Positions 1-9,170 of a DNA stretch of 64,000 nucleotides are shown here, one piece after another. Source of the stretch: Fructobacillus apis. GTDB taxonomy: Bacteria > Bacillota > Bacilli > Lactobacillales > Lactobacillaceae. The translations under genes and the position numbers were made by a program. Below the pieces are notes generated by a model that was not told the origin of the DNA, did not search any database, and worked only from the letters and a program-made list of their open reading frames with translations. The stretch is from assembly GCF_023893635.1 (NCBI RefSeq), contig NZ_JAMWYK010000003.1, positions 62,001 through 126,000 on the forward strand, written 5' to 3'. Every line of letters begins with the position of its first letter. Position 1 is the first letter of the stretch.

Positions 1-792
1 CAAAAGCACTTCTGAAGCACCCGTCATATCAACTTCAAGCAATGGTGAAGAGATAGCGGAACGCGTAGCATCAACGGCACGTGATTCTCCAGTGGCCGTT
101 CCAACACCCATGAGGGCTGGACCAGCATCTTCCATCACCGTCTTCACGTCAGCGAAGTCCAAGTTGATGAATCCTGGGTTGGTAATCAATTCTGAAATAC
201 CACGAACACCTTGGGCCACCACGTCGTCAACAACGCGGAAGGCTTCGATAATTGGCAACTTCAAGTCAATTTGGTCCTTCAAGCGTTCATTGGTAATGAC
301 AACCAATGAGTCCACTTGTTCAGACAAGGCTTGCAACCCTTCCGTTGCGTACTTTGAACGCTTTGGACCTTCCCATGCAAATGGGCGGGTTACAACGGCC
401 ACCGTCAAGGCACCCATGTCCTTGGCAATCTTGGCAACAACAGGAGCGGCACCGTTTCCAGTTCCACCACCCATTCCGGCCGTGATGATGACCATGTCGG
501 CACCCTTCAAAGCGCCTTCGATTTCTTCAGTTGATTCTTCGGCAGCCTTGGCTCCTCGTTCTGGGTTTGAACCCGCTCCGAGTCCACCAGTCAACTTTGG
601 TCCGATTTGAATCTTTTGCTTGGCTGCTGACTTATCAAGGGCTTGAACATCCGTGTTTGCCACGATGAAGTCCACTCCTTGGATGTCATCTTCAATCATG
701 TGGTTAATAGCGTTTGATCCACCACCACCAACACCGATGACCTTAATTACCGCGCCGGTTGATGCCTGCGTTTCGTCGATTGTAAAGTCCAT
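1..792 (-). CDS. ftsZ: Cell division protein FtsZ (partial, C-terminal part outside window)
   Basis: Tubulin-like GTPase that polymerises into the Z-ring at midcell. The visible 264 residues start MDFTIDE and contain the N-terminal GTP-binding glycine loop ([11 protein letters not shown]), the tubulin signature as GGGTGNG within [13 protein letters not shown], and the T7-loop region [11 protein letters not shown]. The ATG at 792 is chosen because AAAGGAG lies 7 nt upstream; the ATG 6 nt earlier is too close to that site. The gene follows ftsA by about 20 nt as the last visible dcw gene. The C-terminal tail that binds FtsA lies beyond base 1. Identification is certain. Confidence 0.97.
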   Translation of the reverse strand, partial: MDFTIDETQASTGAVIKVIGVGGGGSNAINHMIEDDIQGVDFIVANTDVQALDKSAAKQKIQIGPKLTGGLGAGSNPERGAKAAEESTEEIEGALKGADMVIITAGMGGGTGNGAAPVVAKIAKDMGALTVAVVTRPFAWEGPKRSKYATEGLQALSEQVDSLVVITNERLKDQIDLKLPIIEAFRVVDDVVAQGVRGISELITNPGFINLDFADVKTVMEDAGPALMGVGTATGESRAVDATRSAISSPLLEVDMTGASEVLL

Positions 793-813
793 GAACATAC
801 TCCTTTGGAATGG

Positions 814-2160
814 TTAGTCTTCGTCGTTTGTTTCTGCAAATAATGAGGTCAAAGAAGTTTTCATCTTCTTAAAGAGCCCCTCGCGAGGTTCTTCTTCATC
901 AATGTAAGCACCGTCATCAACTTCCGTTTCAATCAGGTTCTCACCCTTTTCAGGTTGGTGATACGTTTGTGCTTGTTCTTGCTTAAATTCTTTTAATTGC
1001 CCCATCAAAACGGCCTTCACCGTCTTTTGCAAATCAGATTGGAAAGCCTCGTAGGAAGCAAAGGCCAAGGCCCGTGCAAAAGATGGGTGGCGCAAACCAA
1101 TTTGGTTTGGCCGGGCAATGTGAACGTTTTGGCCAAAGTGCTCTTGCGCCTTTGCCAAAAGTCCAGGAACAGCAGAGTTTCCACCGGTAATGATGTAGCC
1201 ACCTGGCAAATCATCAGCACCGATTTCTTTCAGCTGTTGGTCTAGTCGATCAAAGATTTGATCGTAACGTGCTTCCATGATGGAAGCCAAGTACTTTTCG
1301 TCAACCGGCTTCTTTTCAGAAAGGCCAACGGCGTCAACGTAGAAGATTTGTTCTTCTGACGCCTGGGCTGAATCGGCTGAACCGTACTTAATCTTGACCG
1401 CTTCAGCTTCCTGGTTGGCGATACCCAAGACCGTGGAAATATCCTTGGTCACGTTCCCGCCACCTTCGTAGTCGACCGTCATGTACTTGACCTTGTGGTC
1501 GTGGATGACAGAAGCAGTCGATTGGCCACCAGCAAGGTCAATTAAGATGGCACCGAAGTCTTGCTCGGCATCGGATAAGAAGGCCGGTGCCAAAGCCATT
1601 GGTGCCAAGTTCATTGACTGGATAGTCAAGCCTGCCTTTTTAACGGCCGTCTTAATTCCAGAAACCACCTTGTTAGGGGCGAGATAAGCCAATCCTTGAA
1701 CTTCGAGGCGAACACCAATCATATCGGTTGGGTCCTTAATGCCGTCGAAGCCGTCAACGATGAACTGGGAAGGCAGGAACTCAACCGGCGTTTGATCCGC
1801 CAGTGAAAGGGAGTTCAAAGCCTGGTTCGTTACGTTGATCACGTCTTGACCAGTGATTTGTTTGTTTTGATTTTCAATGGAAACCAAACCAGAGATTTTT
1901 TGAATGTTCACCTGGTTGGCTGGTAATCCAACAACGACTTCGTTGATTGGAAGGTTCGCCTTTGCGGATGCCTTTGAAACAGCCTCCGAAATGGCAGCTG
2001 CGGTCTGGTTGATATCAACAATCACGCCACGCTTTAAACCAGCTCCTGCGGCAGAGCCCGTTGCAATGACGTTGAATCGGCCATCGTTATTTTGTGCCAC
2101 AACCACTTTGACCATGGTTGTGCCGATATCTAATCCAACTATCACGCCTTTTTGGGTCAT
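814..2160 (-). CDS. ftsA: Cell division protein FtsA
   Basis: Actin-like ATPase that tethers FtsZ filaments to the membrane. The 448-aa product has the actin-fold phosphate motifs GLDIGTTMVKVVV near the N-terminus and LIDLAGGQSTASV in the middle, plus the adenosine motif IITGGNSAVPGL. The C-terminus GLFKKMKTSLTSLFAE is an amphipathic helix of the kind FtsA uses to bind membrane. The frame is open 29 codons further upstream, but AAAGGGGAC lies just before the ATG at 2160, where homology (MTQKGVIVGLDIGTT) begins. It sits between divIB and ftsZ on the minus strand. Confidence 0.96.
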   Translation of the reverse strand: MTQKGVIVGLDIGTTMVKVVVAQNNDGRFNVIATGSAAGAGLKRGVIVDINQTAAAISEAVSKASAKANLPINEVVVGLPANQVNIQKISGLVSIENQNKQITGQDVINVTNQALNSLSLADQTPVEFLPSQFIVDGFDGIKDPTDMIGVRLEVQGLAYLAPNKVVSGIKTAVKKAGLTIQSMNLAPMALAPAFLSDAEQDFGAILIDLAGGQSTASVIHDHKVKYMTVDYEGGGNVTKDISTVLGIANQEAEAVKIKYGSADSAQASEEQIFYVDAVGLSEKKPVDEKYLASIMEARYDQIFDRLDQQLKEIGADDLPGGYIITGGNSAVPGLLAKAQEHFGQNVHIARPNQIGLRHPSFARALAFASYEAFQSDLQKTVKAVLMGQLKEFKQEQAQTYHQPEKGENLIETEVDDGAYIDEEEPREGLFKKMKTSLTSLFAETNDED

Positions 2161-2270
2161 GCACTTGTCCCCTTTAAAAATAAAATTTTTGAAACTAAAC
2201 CTAAAGATAATCTTAACATATTGAAAGCCTGTCCGGTAGGATTCCAATGGAATTAATTCTAAAAAATACG

Positions 2271-2975
2271 CTATTTGTTTCCATACGCATATGAATAGGA
2301 ACCAATCTGCAAATCAACGACTCCGGGCTTGTCCATGGCCTGAGCAATTCCGGCGTAATACTTCATCTTATTGGCCATGGTTTTCTGGCTTGCATAAACT
2401 GTGTTGCCGTCGTTCATGACCAAAATAATTTTCTCGTCGTTGTTCTCATCCGGCGCAAATTTCACTTCCCCGATGTCTTGGCGAATCATTTGGTCCAAGG
2501 AAGAAATGGCCTTCGCCACCTTTTGAACTTGATTCCTTGATTTGAAACCGGAATAAACAGGGCCTCGTCCGTCCGGTTCGTTAACCGGCTGACGGTTTCC
2601 GTTAGAATCGAGCTGGTACCAGCGATCTTTTTCCCGGATGAATCCGGCGTTGATTTTTTCGGCCACCGTCACGGTTAAGGTGTCACCTGACAACTGGGTA
2701 GAAACGCGGGAAACCTTCCCGTTTTGATGTTTCACTCGGTTGGCCAAAAACCGTCCCTGAAGGAAGGCTTGGTATCGATAAGACCCCGTTTTGATTCCCA
2801 TCTGTTCTTCGATGGTTTCGGTCGGGATGTTACCGGAGTCAACGTTAATGTGTTGGATCTTTCCCCAGGGTTGCCAGATAAAAAGCAGCAAGGCGAGCAC
2901 AGCAAAAAAAGCCAGGGCCCACCAGGCGCTGGTCAACGGACTTCTTTCTTCCATTGTGCTGTACTCTTCTTGCAC
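2271..2975 (-). CDS. divIB: Cell division protein DivIB/FtsQ
   Basis: Bitopic division protein that works with DivIC and FtsL in the septal synthase complex. The 234-aa product has a short cytoplasmic head, one membrane segment (about residues 18-38, ending in FIWQPWG), then an extracellular POTRA-type domain starting IQHINVDSG. It is shorter than many DivIB proteins. The start is a GTG preceded by GAGGAG with 6-nt spacing, and this ribosome site overlaps the murG stop, which suggests translational coupling. Family assignment rests on topology, gene order and the POTRA opening. Confidence 0.9.
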   Translation of the reverse strand: MQEEYSTMEERSPLTSAWWALAFFAVLALLLFIWQPWGKIQHINVDSGNIPTETIEEQMGIKTGSYRYQAFLQGRFLANRVKHQNGKVSRVSTQLSGDTLTVTVAEKINAGFIREKDRWYQLDSNGNRQPVNEPDGRGPVYSGFKSRNQVQKVAKAISSLDQMIRQDIGEVKFAPDENNDEKIILVMNDGNTVYASQKTMANKMKYYAGIAQAMDKPGVVDLQIGSYSYAYGNK

Positions 2976-2985
2976 GTGTTACTCC

Positions 2986-4083
2986 TCATTTGATGACGGA
3001 CTTCAACAAGTTGTAGAAACGGTCACCGGCGTCTTGGATTCCAACCTTCTTTGATTGCCCTTCCATGACGGCTGCTTGTTCGTCTGACAAAAGCAAGGCA
3101 TCAGCGGCCTTTACTAAGGACGCCCCATCCAAATCGGGTTCCTTGATGGAAAGTGCGGCACCGGCTTGAACCAATGACTGGGCGTTCTTCGTTTGGTGAT
3201 CACCCGTAACGAAAGGAGATGGCACCAAGATAGCTGGCAAACCAAGGGCAGTCAGTTCGGCGATTGACGTGGCCCCTGCGCGGGATACCAGAACGGATGC
3301 TTTTTGCATCACGGCTGGCATGTTGTCGATGTATGGCAACACCTTGATGTGGTCGCCGAGTGACTTACCCTGTTCGTCCAACAACTTCATGAAGTTATCG
3401 ATGCGCTTTGGTCCAGCGACAAGCACGACTTGGTAGTCGCGGTCATTAAATGCCGGAATGGCTTCGAGCGTTGCCAAGTTGATGGCTGGGGCTCCTTGCG
3501 AACCACCAAAGATGAGCAAGGTCTTCTTGTCATCGGACAAACCGTAGGTCGTCCATGAGAAGTCAGAAGACATCTTGGCCACTTCTTGGGCACGTGGGTT
3601 TCCAATCATTTCAACCTTGTCTTCGGGGAAGAAGGAACGCGCGTTTTCAAAGGCGATACCAATCTTCGTGGCGCCCTTAGCGAGGAACTTGTTCGTAATT
3701 CCAGCAACGGAGTTTTGTTCGTGGATAACCGTTGGAATGCCCATCTTTTGGGCGGCGTACAAAACGGCTCCAGAAACGTAACCACCGGTACCAACCACAA
3801 CGTCGGGTTGGAAGTCGGCAATCATCTTCTTGGCTTCCTTCACGGCCTTCAAGAACAACCAAACGGTCTTGAAGTTGGTCGTTGAAAGTGAGCGTGAGAA
3901 ACCTTGAACAGCGAGTTGCTTGAACGGCATCCCCGTCTTTGGCACGATGTTCTTTTCAACACCACGGAAGGAACCGATGTACAAGAATTCGGTTTCCGGT
4001 TCCTTTTCTTTAATGACGTCGGCCAAGGCCAACGCTGGGTAGATGTGTCCACCCGTTCCACCACCAGATAAGATAACCTTCAT
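2986..4083 (-). CDS. murG: UDP-GlcNAc:lipid I transferase MurG
   Basis: GT28 glycosyltransferase on the inner membrane face. It adds GlcNAc to undecaprenyl-PP-MurNAc-pentapeptide (lipid I) to make lipid II. The 365-aa protein opens with the glycine-rich loop GGGTGGHIYPALALA and carries the donor-binding stretch SRAGATSIAELTALGLPAI followed by HQTKNA. Length is normal for the family. It lies 3 nt after murD and is followed closely by divIB. Confidence 0.97.
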   Translation of the reverse strand: MKVILSGGGTGGHIYPALALADVIKEKEPETEFLYIGSFRGVEKNIVPKTGMPFKQLAVQGFSRSLSTTNFKTVWLFLKAVKEAKKMIADFQPDVVVGTGGYVSGAVLYAAQKMGIPTVIHEQNSVAGITNKFLAKGATKIGIAFENARSFFPEDKVEMIGNPRAQEVAKMSSDFSWTTYGLSDDKKTLLIFGGSQGAPAINLATLEAIPAFNDRDYQVVLVAGPKRIDNFMKLLDEQGKSLGDHIKVLPYIDNMPAVMQKASVLVSRAGATSIAELTALGLPAILVPSPFVTGDHQTKNAQSLVQAGAALSIKEPDLDGASLVKAADALLLSDEQAAVMEGQSKKVGIQDAGDRFYNLLKSVIK

Positions 4084-4086
4084 GAT

Positions 4087-5448
4087 TTAATCCTTCTTTC
4101 CTAAAGCTTTTTTCAAAGCAGCGACGTACTTGTCACCGCGAATTTCAAAGTTGGGGTACTGGTCCCAGGAAGCGGCAGCTGGTGAGAGCAAGACCACTTG
4201 TCCTGGCTTGGCCATGTTAACAGCGATTGGTGCGGCCTCTTCACAGTTCTTCACCGTTTGAACGGGCACGCCAGCTTCCTTTGCCATCGCCACAACCTTG
4301 TCGGTCGTTTCCCCGAAGGCAATGACCTGGATGACGTTTTTCAAGTCCGGAACCAAACGGTTCAAATCATCCCCACGGTCCAATCCACCGGCAAGCAAAA
4401 TCGTTGGTTGCTTGAACGCGGACAAGGCGGCTTGCGTCGCTTCGATGTCCGTCGCCTTCGAGTCGTTGTAGTAAATCACGCCGTCTTCTTTGAACAAGAA
4501 TTCAAGGCGGTGCTTCACTCCGGCGAAGGTCGTCAAGACGGCCTTCATGGCTTCAGGAGCACAGCCGGCAACGGTTGCGGCGGCAGTGGCAGCCAAGACG
4601 TTTTCCAAGTTTGGTCGTCCGACCAACTTCACGTCGTCAAAGGGCATGAGCACGTCGCCGTTCAACACGATGTTACCATCTTCGTCTTCGTGGGCGTATG
4701 CCTTTTGGTCTTCGGGTGAAAAAGTCAAAACCGACCCATCCGACAGCTTTGCAATGGCCGGCGTGTCTGGTCCGTTACCGTTCAAGATCAAGGTCTGGCC
4801 GGCCTTTTGACCGAGAGCCACACGTTCCTTTGCAGCCAGATAGTTGTCACGGTTTTGGTGGAAGTCCAAATGGTTAGCAAAGACGTTGGTAATGACAGCA
4901 ATGTCAGCGGCGATTTTTGGAATACCAACCAACTGGAAGGAAGACAGCTCGAGGACGAGCGTGTCTTTTGCGGTCATATCCGAGACAACCTGACAAACCG
5001 GTGTTCCGATGTTTCCAGCAATCACGACGCGGCCCTGCTTGTCATCGTGTTGGAGCATGTGACCGAGCAAGGTGGTCGTCGTGGTCTTTCCGTTTGAACC
5101 AGTAACGATGATCAAACGTCCTTCAAAGGTGGAAAGGGCAACGGCCACTTCCGTCAAAACGGGAAGCCCGAGTGACATGGCCTTTTCGATGATGGGGTGC
5201 GTGTAGGCAATCCCGGGGTTCTTAACCAACACGTCGGTGTCGGCGTCGAGCGCATCGCCCTTGTCGTTATCGATAAAGTTCACGCCAGCTTGTTTGAAGT
5301 CCAAAACTTCAGCGTCTTCTTCAATCGCATCACGGTTGGCAACCGTCACGTGCGCACCCAATTCTAACAGTCGCTTCGTTGCGGCCTTTCCAGACTTCGC
5401 CCATCCAAGAACCAAGACTTTTTTATCTTTAAAATCCAAATCCGTCAT
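4087..5448 (-). CDS. murD: UDP-MurNAc-L-Ala:D-Glu ligase MurD
   Basis: ATP-dependent Mur ligase that adds D-glutamate to UDP-MurNAc-L-Ala in the cytoplasm. The protein (453 aa) has the ATP loop VTGSNGKTTTTTLLG, the central ELSSFQL motif and NDSKATD, all expected for MurD. The frame offers MFMTDLD; the second ATG (5448) is preferred because AAGGGG lies 7 nt before it but only 1 nt before the first. It is separated from mraY by an unusual 174-nt structured gap (see 5449-5622). Confidence 0.96.
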   Translation of the reverse strand: MTDLDFKDKKVLVLGWAKSGKAATKRLLELGAHVTVANRDAIEEDAEVLDFKQAGVNFIDNDKGDALDADTDVLVKNPGIAYTHPIIEKAMSLGLPVLTEVAVALSTFEGRLIIVTGSNGKTTTTTLLGHMLQHDDKQGRVVIAGNIGTPVCQVVSDMTAKDTLVLELSSFQLVGIPKIAADIAVITNVFANHLDFHQNRDNYLAAKERVALGQKAGQTLILNGNGPDTPAIAKLSDGSVLTFSPEDQKAYAHEDEDGNIVLNGDVLMPFDDVKLVGRPNLENVLAATAAATVAGCAPEAMKAVLTTFAGVKHRLEFLFKEDGVIYYNDSKATDIEATQAALSAFKQPTILLAGGLDRGDDLNRLVPDLKNVIQVIAFGETTDKVVAMAKEAGVPVQTVKNCEEAAPIAVNMAKPGQVVLLSPAAASWDQYPNFEIRGDKYVAALKKALGKKD

Positions 5449-5622
5449 GAACATTCCCCTTATTTTTATCTATGTACGGTGGTCGCCCACCTTTTTTCAG
5501 TGAGGCCACCTTTTACGTCAGCACGCGCTAAAGCGTCCTCACCTCTCGGTGTTCCCCACCTTAAAAATGTAACCTTTCTTTGCCACCAACAGGTAACAAG
5601 AAATTTACAATCGAATAACTTT
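5449..5622 (-). other. Structured non-coding gap between mraY and murD
   Basis: This gap interrupts an otherwise tightly packed operon. On the minus strand it carries four AGGTG-type repeats (at about 5486, 5506, 5538 and 5556 on the plus strand as CCACC/TCACC). Several inverted repeats can form hairpins: GGTGG-GCGA-CCACC near the murD start, a longer GTGAGG...CCTCAC pair around it, and GGTG...CACC upstream. I see no convincing ORF and no U-tract that would make a terminator. It may be a cis-acting leader for murD or a processing site; that is inference. Confidence 0.4.
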
Positions 5623-6576
5623 TTAAAAGAGCATTAAAGCCAATACGGCGGTAATCAAACCAACCGTCCAGAAGGCGATGTCGATTTGCCACTCGGTCCA
5701 ACCAAACTTTTCAAAAGAGTGGTGAATTGGTGCCATTGGGAAGACACGCTTCTTGAAATAGTGGTATGAAATCGTCTGGATAATCACAGACAAGGTTTCA
5801 ATCACGAAGATCAAACCAATGAGCAAGAGTGAGAACACTGCGTGTAATTGAATGGATTCAACGGCAAGTCCAGCACCCAGTGCAAGTGATCCCGTGTCAC
5901 CCATGAAAATCTTGGCCTTCGGCTTGTTGAAGCAGAGGAAGCCAACGAGTGAGCCAAACAACACGAAGTTGAAGACCACGATGGCTGTGTCGCCTGAACG
6001 CATGGCCAAGATGGTGTAGGCACCGTAGGCAATCAAGGCAAGCCCCGTTAACAAACCGTCCAACCCATCCGTCAAGTTCGTGGCGTTGGACCAACCAACA
6101 AACCAGAACCAGAGGAAGACGATGAAGAACCAACCCAAGTGGAGGTAACCAAAGAATGGCACGTCAATGCCCATTGGGATGTTTGTCAAGAAGAGCAAGA
6201 CCATCACCACAACGGCTGAGATTGTTTGAGCCAACAACTTAGGCTTGAAAGCAAAGCCGTCGTCTGCGTGGTTCACCAGCTTCAAAATGTCATCGATCGC
6301 ACCGATGACACCGTAGGAACCAAAGCCAACGAGCAAGGCCAAAGTCACCATGAATTCGTGGCTGGACTTGTACGTGCTTGGCAAAAGCAAAACAACCAAG
6401 ATGGTCACGAGTCCGAAGACCGCCCCACCGATGGAAGGCGTTCCCGCCTTTTTTTGGTGATCAGGTCCAAGGACACGAATCACAGCCTGTTCCTTACTTT
6501 GCTTTAATTTTTTAATGACCGTTGGCATCACGACGACGGTCAAAACCATCCCGAGTAAAAATTCTAATAACAACAT
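5623..6576 (-). CDS. mraY: Phospho-MurNAc-pentapeptide translocase MraY
   Basis: Integral membrane enzyme that transfers phospho-MurNAc-pentapeptide to undecaprenyl phosphate, forming lipid I. The 317-aa product is strongly hydrophobic with about ten membrane segments. It shows the diagnostic motifs SIGGAVFG, AIDDILKLV, NATNLTDGLDGL, MGDTGSLALG and PIHHSFEKFGW. Its start lies 3 nt after the penicillin-binding protein gene, so the two are co-transcribed. Length is normal. Confidence 0.97.
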   Translation of the reverse strand: MLLLEFLLGMVLTVVVMPTVIKKLKQSKEQAVIRVLGPDHQKKAGTPSIGGAVFGLVTILVVLLLPSTYKSSHEFMVTLALLVGFGSYGVIGAIDDILKLVNHADDGFAFKPKLLAQTISAVVVMVLLFLTNIPMGIDVPFFGYLHLGWFFIVFLWFWFVGWSNATNLTDGLDGLLTGLALIAYGAYTILAMRSGDTAIVVFNFVLFGSLVGFLCFNKPKAKIFMGDTGSLALGAGLAVESIQLHAVFSLLLIGLIFVIETLSVIIQTISYHYFKKRVFPMAPIHHSFEKFGWTEWQIDIAFWTVGLITAVLALMLF

Positions 6577-6579
6577 GCT

Positions 6580-8721
6580 TTATTCCTTCTCTTTAAATGT
6601 GACCGACATCTTCTTGTGTCCGATGGTTTGCGAACCACCCTTGACCGACTGCTTTTCAGCGTAGCCGGAGCCGGATAATTCCATTTTAACACCCGTTAGG
6701 TAAACCCAACCGAGGACTTCGTTCTTTGTCCAACCGGTGAAATCAGGCACCTTCACCGTGCCCTTTGCCGTAAGCAGCACGAGCTGTCCCTTCACGACCG
6801 TCTGACCACCCTTCAAGGACTGGGCGGAAACCTTACCAGAAGAACCGATTGTGGAAACACGCATGCCGGCATCCGTCATGGCTTTTTCCGCGTCTTCAAT
6901 GGACTTGCCGCGGACGTCTGGGAGTTGCACGGTCTTGGTCTGTGACTTCACCGGCGCGTCCTGGTCGTTCAATGCTTGAAGCATCACGGGACGGAAGACC
7001 TTGTTCAAAGAAATCTGAATGTTGGCATCCGGCCACTTCTTTGGTTGGCGAACCGCGATGTACATGATGTAGCGTGGGTTATCACCCGGCACCATGGCCA
7101 TCACGGAGTGAATGGCGTTATTCAAACCTTCCAGGTACTTTCCCTTCTCGGCAATCTGAGCCGTTCCGGTCTTCGCTGCAACCTGGTAGCCAACATCTTC
7201 CATGGAGTAGGCCTTGGCTGTTCCATCGTCCGCGTTTACGACACCTTCCATACTCTTCAGCACTTCACTGGCAGTCGCTTCGGAGACAGGCTTTCCAACC
7301 TTCTCCGTCTTTGTCGTGGAGATTGTCTTACCCGTCGTTGGGTCGGAAACCTTTGAAACGAGGTAAGGCTTAATCATTTGTCCCTTGTTGGCAAAGGCGG
7401 AGTATCCTTGCAGCAACTGGGCCGGCGTCACACGAATGGCCTGACCATAAGACGTGTTGGCCTGGTCAATTGGCTGGTCGAATGACATGGAGCCGGACTG
7501 CTCGTTTGGCAGTTCAATCCCCGTCTTCTTCAAGAAGTGGAACTTCTCGAGGTAAGACTTCCAAGTCTTTGCACCAAGCGCCTGTTCCGTCTTGGCGAAA
7601 CCAACGTTAGAGGAGCGTTCGAAGGCCTGGCGGTAAGTCAAAACCCCTTCGTTTTGGCCGAAGGAATCGACAACCTTTTGGCCGTTAATGTCAAGCGTTC
7701 CGGACTTGTAAGTGTTGTCCGGGTGCCACTTCTTTTCTTGAATGGCGGAGGCCAAGGTGAAGGTCTTCATGGTTGAACCCGGCTCGAAGGCCGCTTGGTT
7801 CAACTGGTTTTCCCAGGCGTCGGACAAACCATCCTGCGTGTTCGGATCGAAGTTTGGTCGCTGCGTGGCGGCCACAATCTTTCCGGTCTTTGCTTCCATG
7901 ACGTAGGCCGCCGCAGACTTTGCTTCCGTACCGGCGAACAAGACGTCCATCCGGTTTTCGAGAGTCGCCTGCAACTTGTCATCGATTGTCAGCGTCAGGT
8001 TAGCCCCATTCTTTACCTGGTTCTTCTTGGCGTCTTCCACCTCGGAACCAAGACTGGTCGTCAGACCATCCTTTCCGCGGAGGGCCGTGTTCTTGAAGGC
8101 TTCAATCCCAAGGACACCGTTTAGCGTCTTTTGACCAACGTTGTTGGCGATGGAATTGGTCAACCCAATCAAGTGGGAGGCCATCCGGTTGTTTGGATAG
8201 TAGCGGGCGGGTTGCGCCGTGAACTTAATCCCCGTTAGTTTCAGTTCCTTGATTTTGTTGTACTGGTCAACCGAGAGGTTTTTGGCCTTGGTTCCAAGCT
8301 CCACTTGCATCCGGTCGGATGACAGTTGCTTGTAGAGGTCGTCTTGGTCAGCGTCTAAGATTGGCGCTAACGCTTCTGCCGTTTTCTTCGGATCAGTTAC
8401 GTAATCGGGCTTTCCCTTAATCTTTTGCTTCTTGTCCAAAACGGCGTACATGTCATACACCGTTGAGTTATCGGCTAGAACAGAGCCGGTTGAAGAAAGG
8501 ATTTGACCACGGGTTGCGGGCACCGTCGACTTCTGCATAAAAGTCAGACGCGTGGCAGCCGACAGGTCATGGGCGTTAACCGTTTTTACGCCGGCAATTT
8601 GAAAAAGACGACCACCCATAACCATGATAATAACCGTGGAAAAAAGGCCTAGGAGGAGACCAAACTTCTTCGCATTACCAGTGATTTTCTTACTGAGTTG
8701 TCGTCTTTTAGTTTGTTTCAT
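6580..8721 (-). CDS. pbpX: Septal transpeptidase PBP2x (FtsI) with two PASTA domains
   Basis: Class B penicillin-binding protein that cross-links septal peptidoglycan. The 713-aa protein has an N-terminal membrane anchor (about residues 20-42) and a dimerisation domain. The transpeptidase domain carries the active-site serine in EPGSTMK, the SSN motif in FERSSN and the KTGT motif in AKTGTAQ. Two C-terminal PASTA repeats begin VQLPDVRGKS and VKVPDFTGWT. The PASTA tail is typical of Firmicute PBP2x. It overlaps the dcw transcription unit between ftsL and mraY. Confidence 0.95.
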   Translation of the reverse strand: MKQTKRRQLSKKITGNAKKFGLLLGLFSTVIIMVMGGRLFQIAGVKTVNAHDLSAATRLTFMQKSTVPATRGQILSSTGSVLADNSTVYDMYAVLDKKQKIKGKPDYVTDPKKTAEALAPILDADQDDLYKQLSSDRMQVELGTKAKNLSVDQYNKIKELKLTGIKFTAQPARYYPNNRMASHLIGLTNSIANNVGQKTLNGVLGIEAFKNTALRGKDGLTTSLGSEVEDAKKNQVKNGANLTLTIDDKLQATLENRMDVLFAGTEAKSAAAYVMEAKTGKIVAATQRPNFDPNTQDGLSDAWENQLNQAAFEPGSTMKTFTLASAIQEKKWHPDNTYKSGTLDINGQKVVDSFGQNEGVLTYRQAFERSSNVGFAKTEQALGAKTWKSYLEKFHFLKKTGIELPNEQSGSMSFDQPIDQANTSYGQAIRVTPAQLLQGYSAFANKGQMIKPYLVSKVSDPTTGKTISTTKTEKVGKPVSEATASEVLKSMEGVVNADDGTAKAYSMEDVGYQVAAKTGTAQIAEKGKYLEGLNNAIHSVMAMVPGDNPRYIMYIAVRQPKKWPDANIQISLNKVFRPVMLQALNDQDAPVKSQTKTVQLPDVRGKSIEDAEKAMTDAGMRVSTIGSSGKVSAQSLKGGQTVVKGQLVLLTAKGTVKVPDFTGWTKNEVLGWVYLTGVKMELSGSGYAEKQSVKGGSQTIGHKKMSVTFKEKE

Positions 8722-8722
8722 T

Positions 8723-9091
8723 TTATTGATTTACGTTGCGAACGTTCGTCGTACTTTGTTCCATGTTGGACGACTTCGCCACTTTTTCCAAGTTGTCTTT
8801 GTTAATCTTTGCCTGAATATCACCACGGTAGGAATCGTTTTCTTCCTTTACCTTGCCAATCTTTTGGCTGACTGCTTGGTTACGAGCGTCGACTCGCTGC
8901 ATGGAAACCGTTGTCCAAACAGTGGCGACCATCATGAAGAGAACCGTGACCGCCATCACCACGACCAAGGACCGTTCTTGCTTTGTCCAGACCGCCGGTT
9001 CATAGCGTTTCTTAACTTTAACTTTTCTTCTGGCGGGTTGCTTTGGTAAAGCGGTCGCCGAGTTCTGGTAGCGGTACGCGTTTTGTGCCAT
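8723..9091 (-). CDS. ftsL: Cell division protein FtsL
   Basis: Small bitopic divisome protein (122 aa) that pairs with DivIC/DivIB. It has a basic cytoplasmic head with the run RRKVKVKKRYEP, one membrane helix at about residues 46-67 (VVVMAVTVLFMMVATVW), and a heptad-like extracellular coil ending TTNVRNVNQ. Sequence conservation in this family is weak; the call rests on size, topology and its position between rsmH and the PBP gene, one base before the PBP start. Confidence 0.88.
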   Translation of the reverse strand: MAQNAYRYQNSATALPKQPARRKVKVKKRYEPAVWTKQERSLVVVMAVTVLFMMVATVWTTVSMQRVDARNQAVSQKIGKVKEENDSYRGDIQAKINKDNLEKVAKSSNMEQSTTNVRNVNQ

Positions 9092-9170
9092 GATTCTCTC
9101 CTTTACTTAATTTCTGAATCTGATGTGCCCCACTCGTTGGGGCGGTGCTGCTTAATTGAAAACGTCGAAT

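Noticed and set aside
420-500. FtsZ signature reads GGGTGNG instead of GGGTGTG
   Set aside because: Thr-to-Asn at this place is, as far as I recall, common in FtsZ of lactobacilli and enterococci, so it is lineage-typical and not a defect.
2161-2247. Extended N-terminus of FtsA (29 extra residues)
   Set aside because: No homology and no ribosome site; the ATG at 2160 has a clear site and matches the family start.
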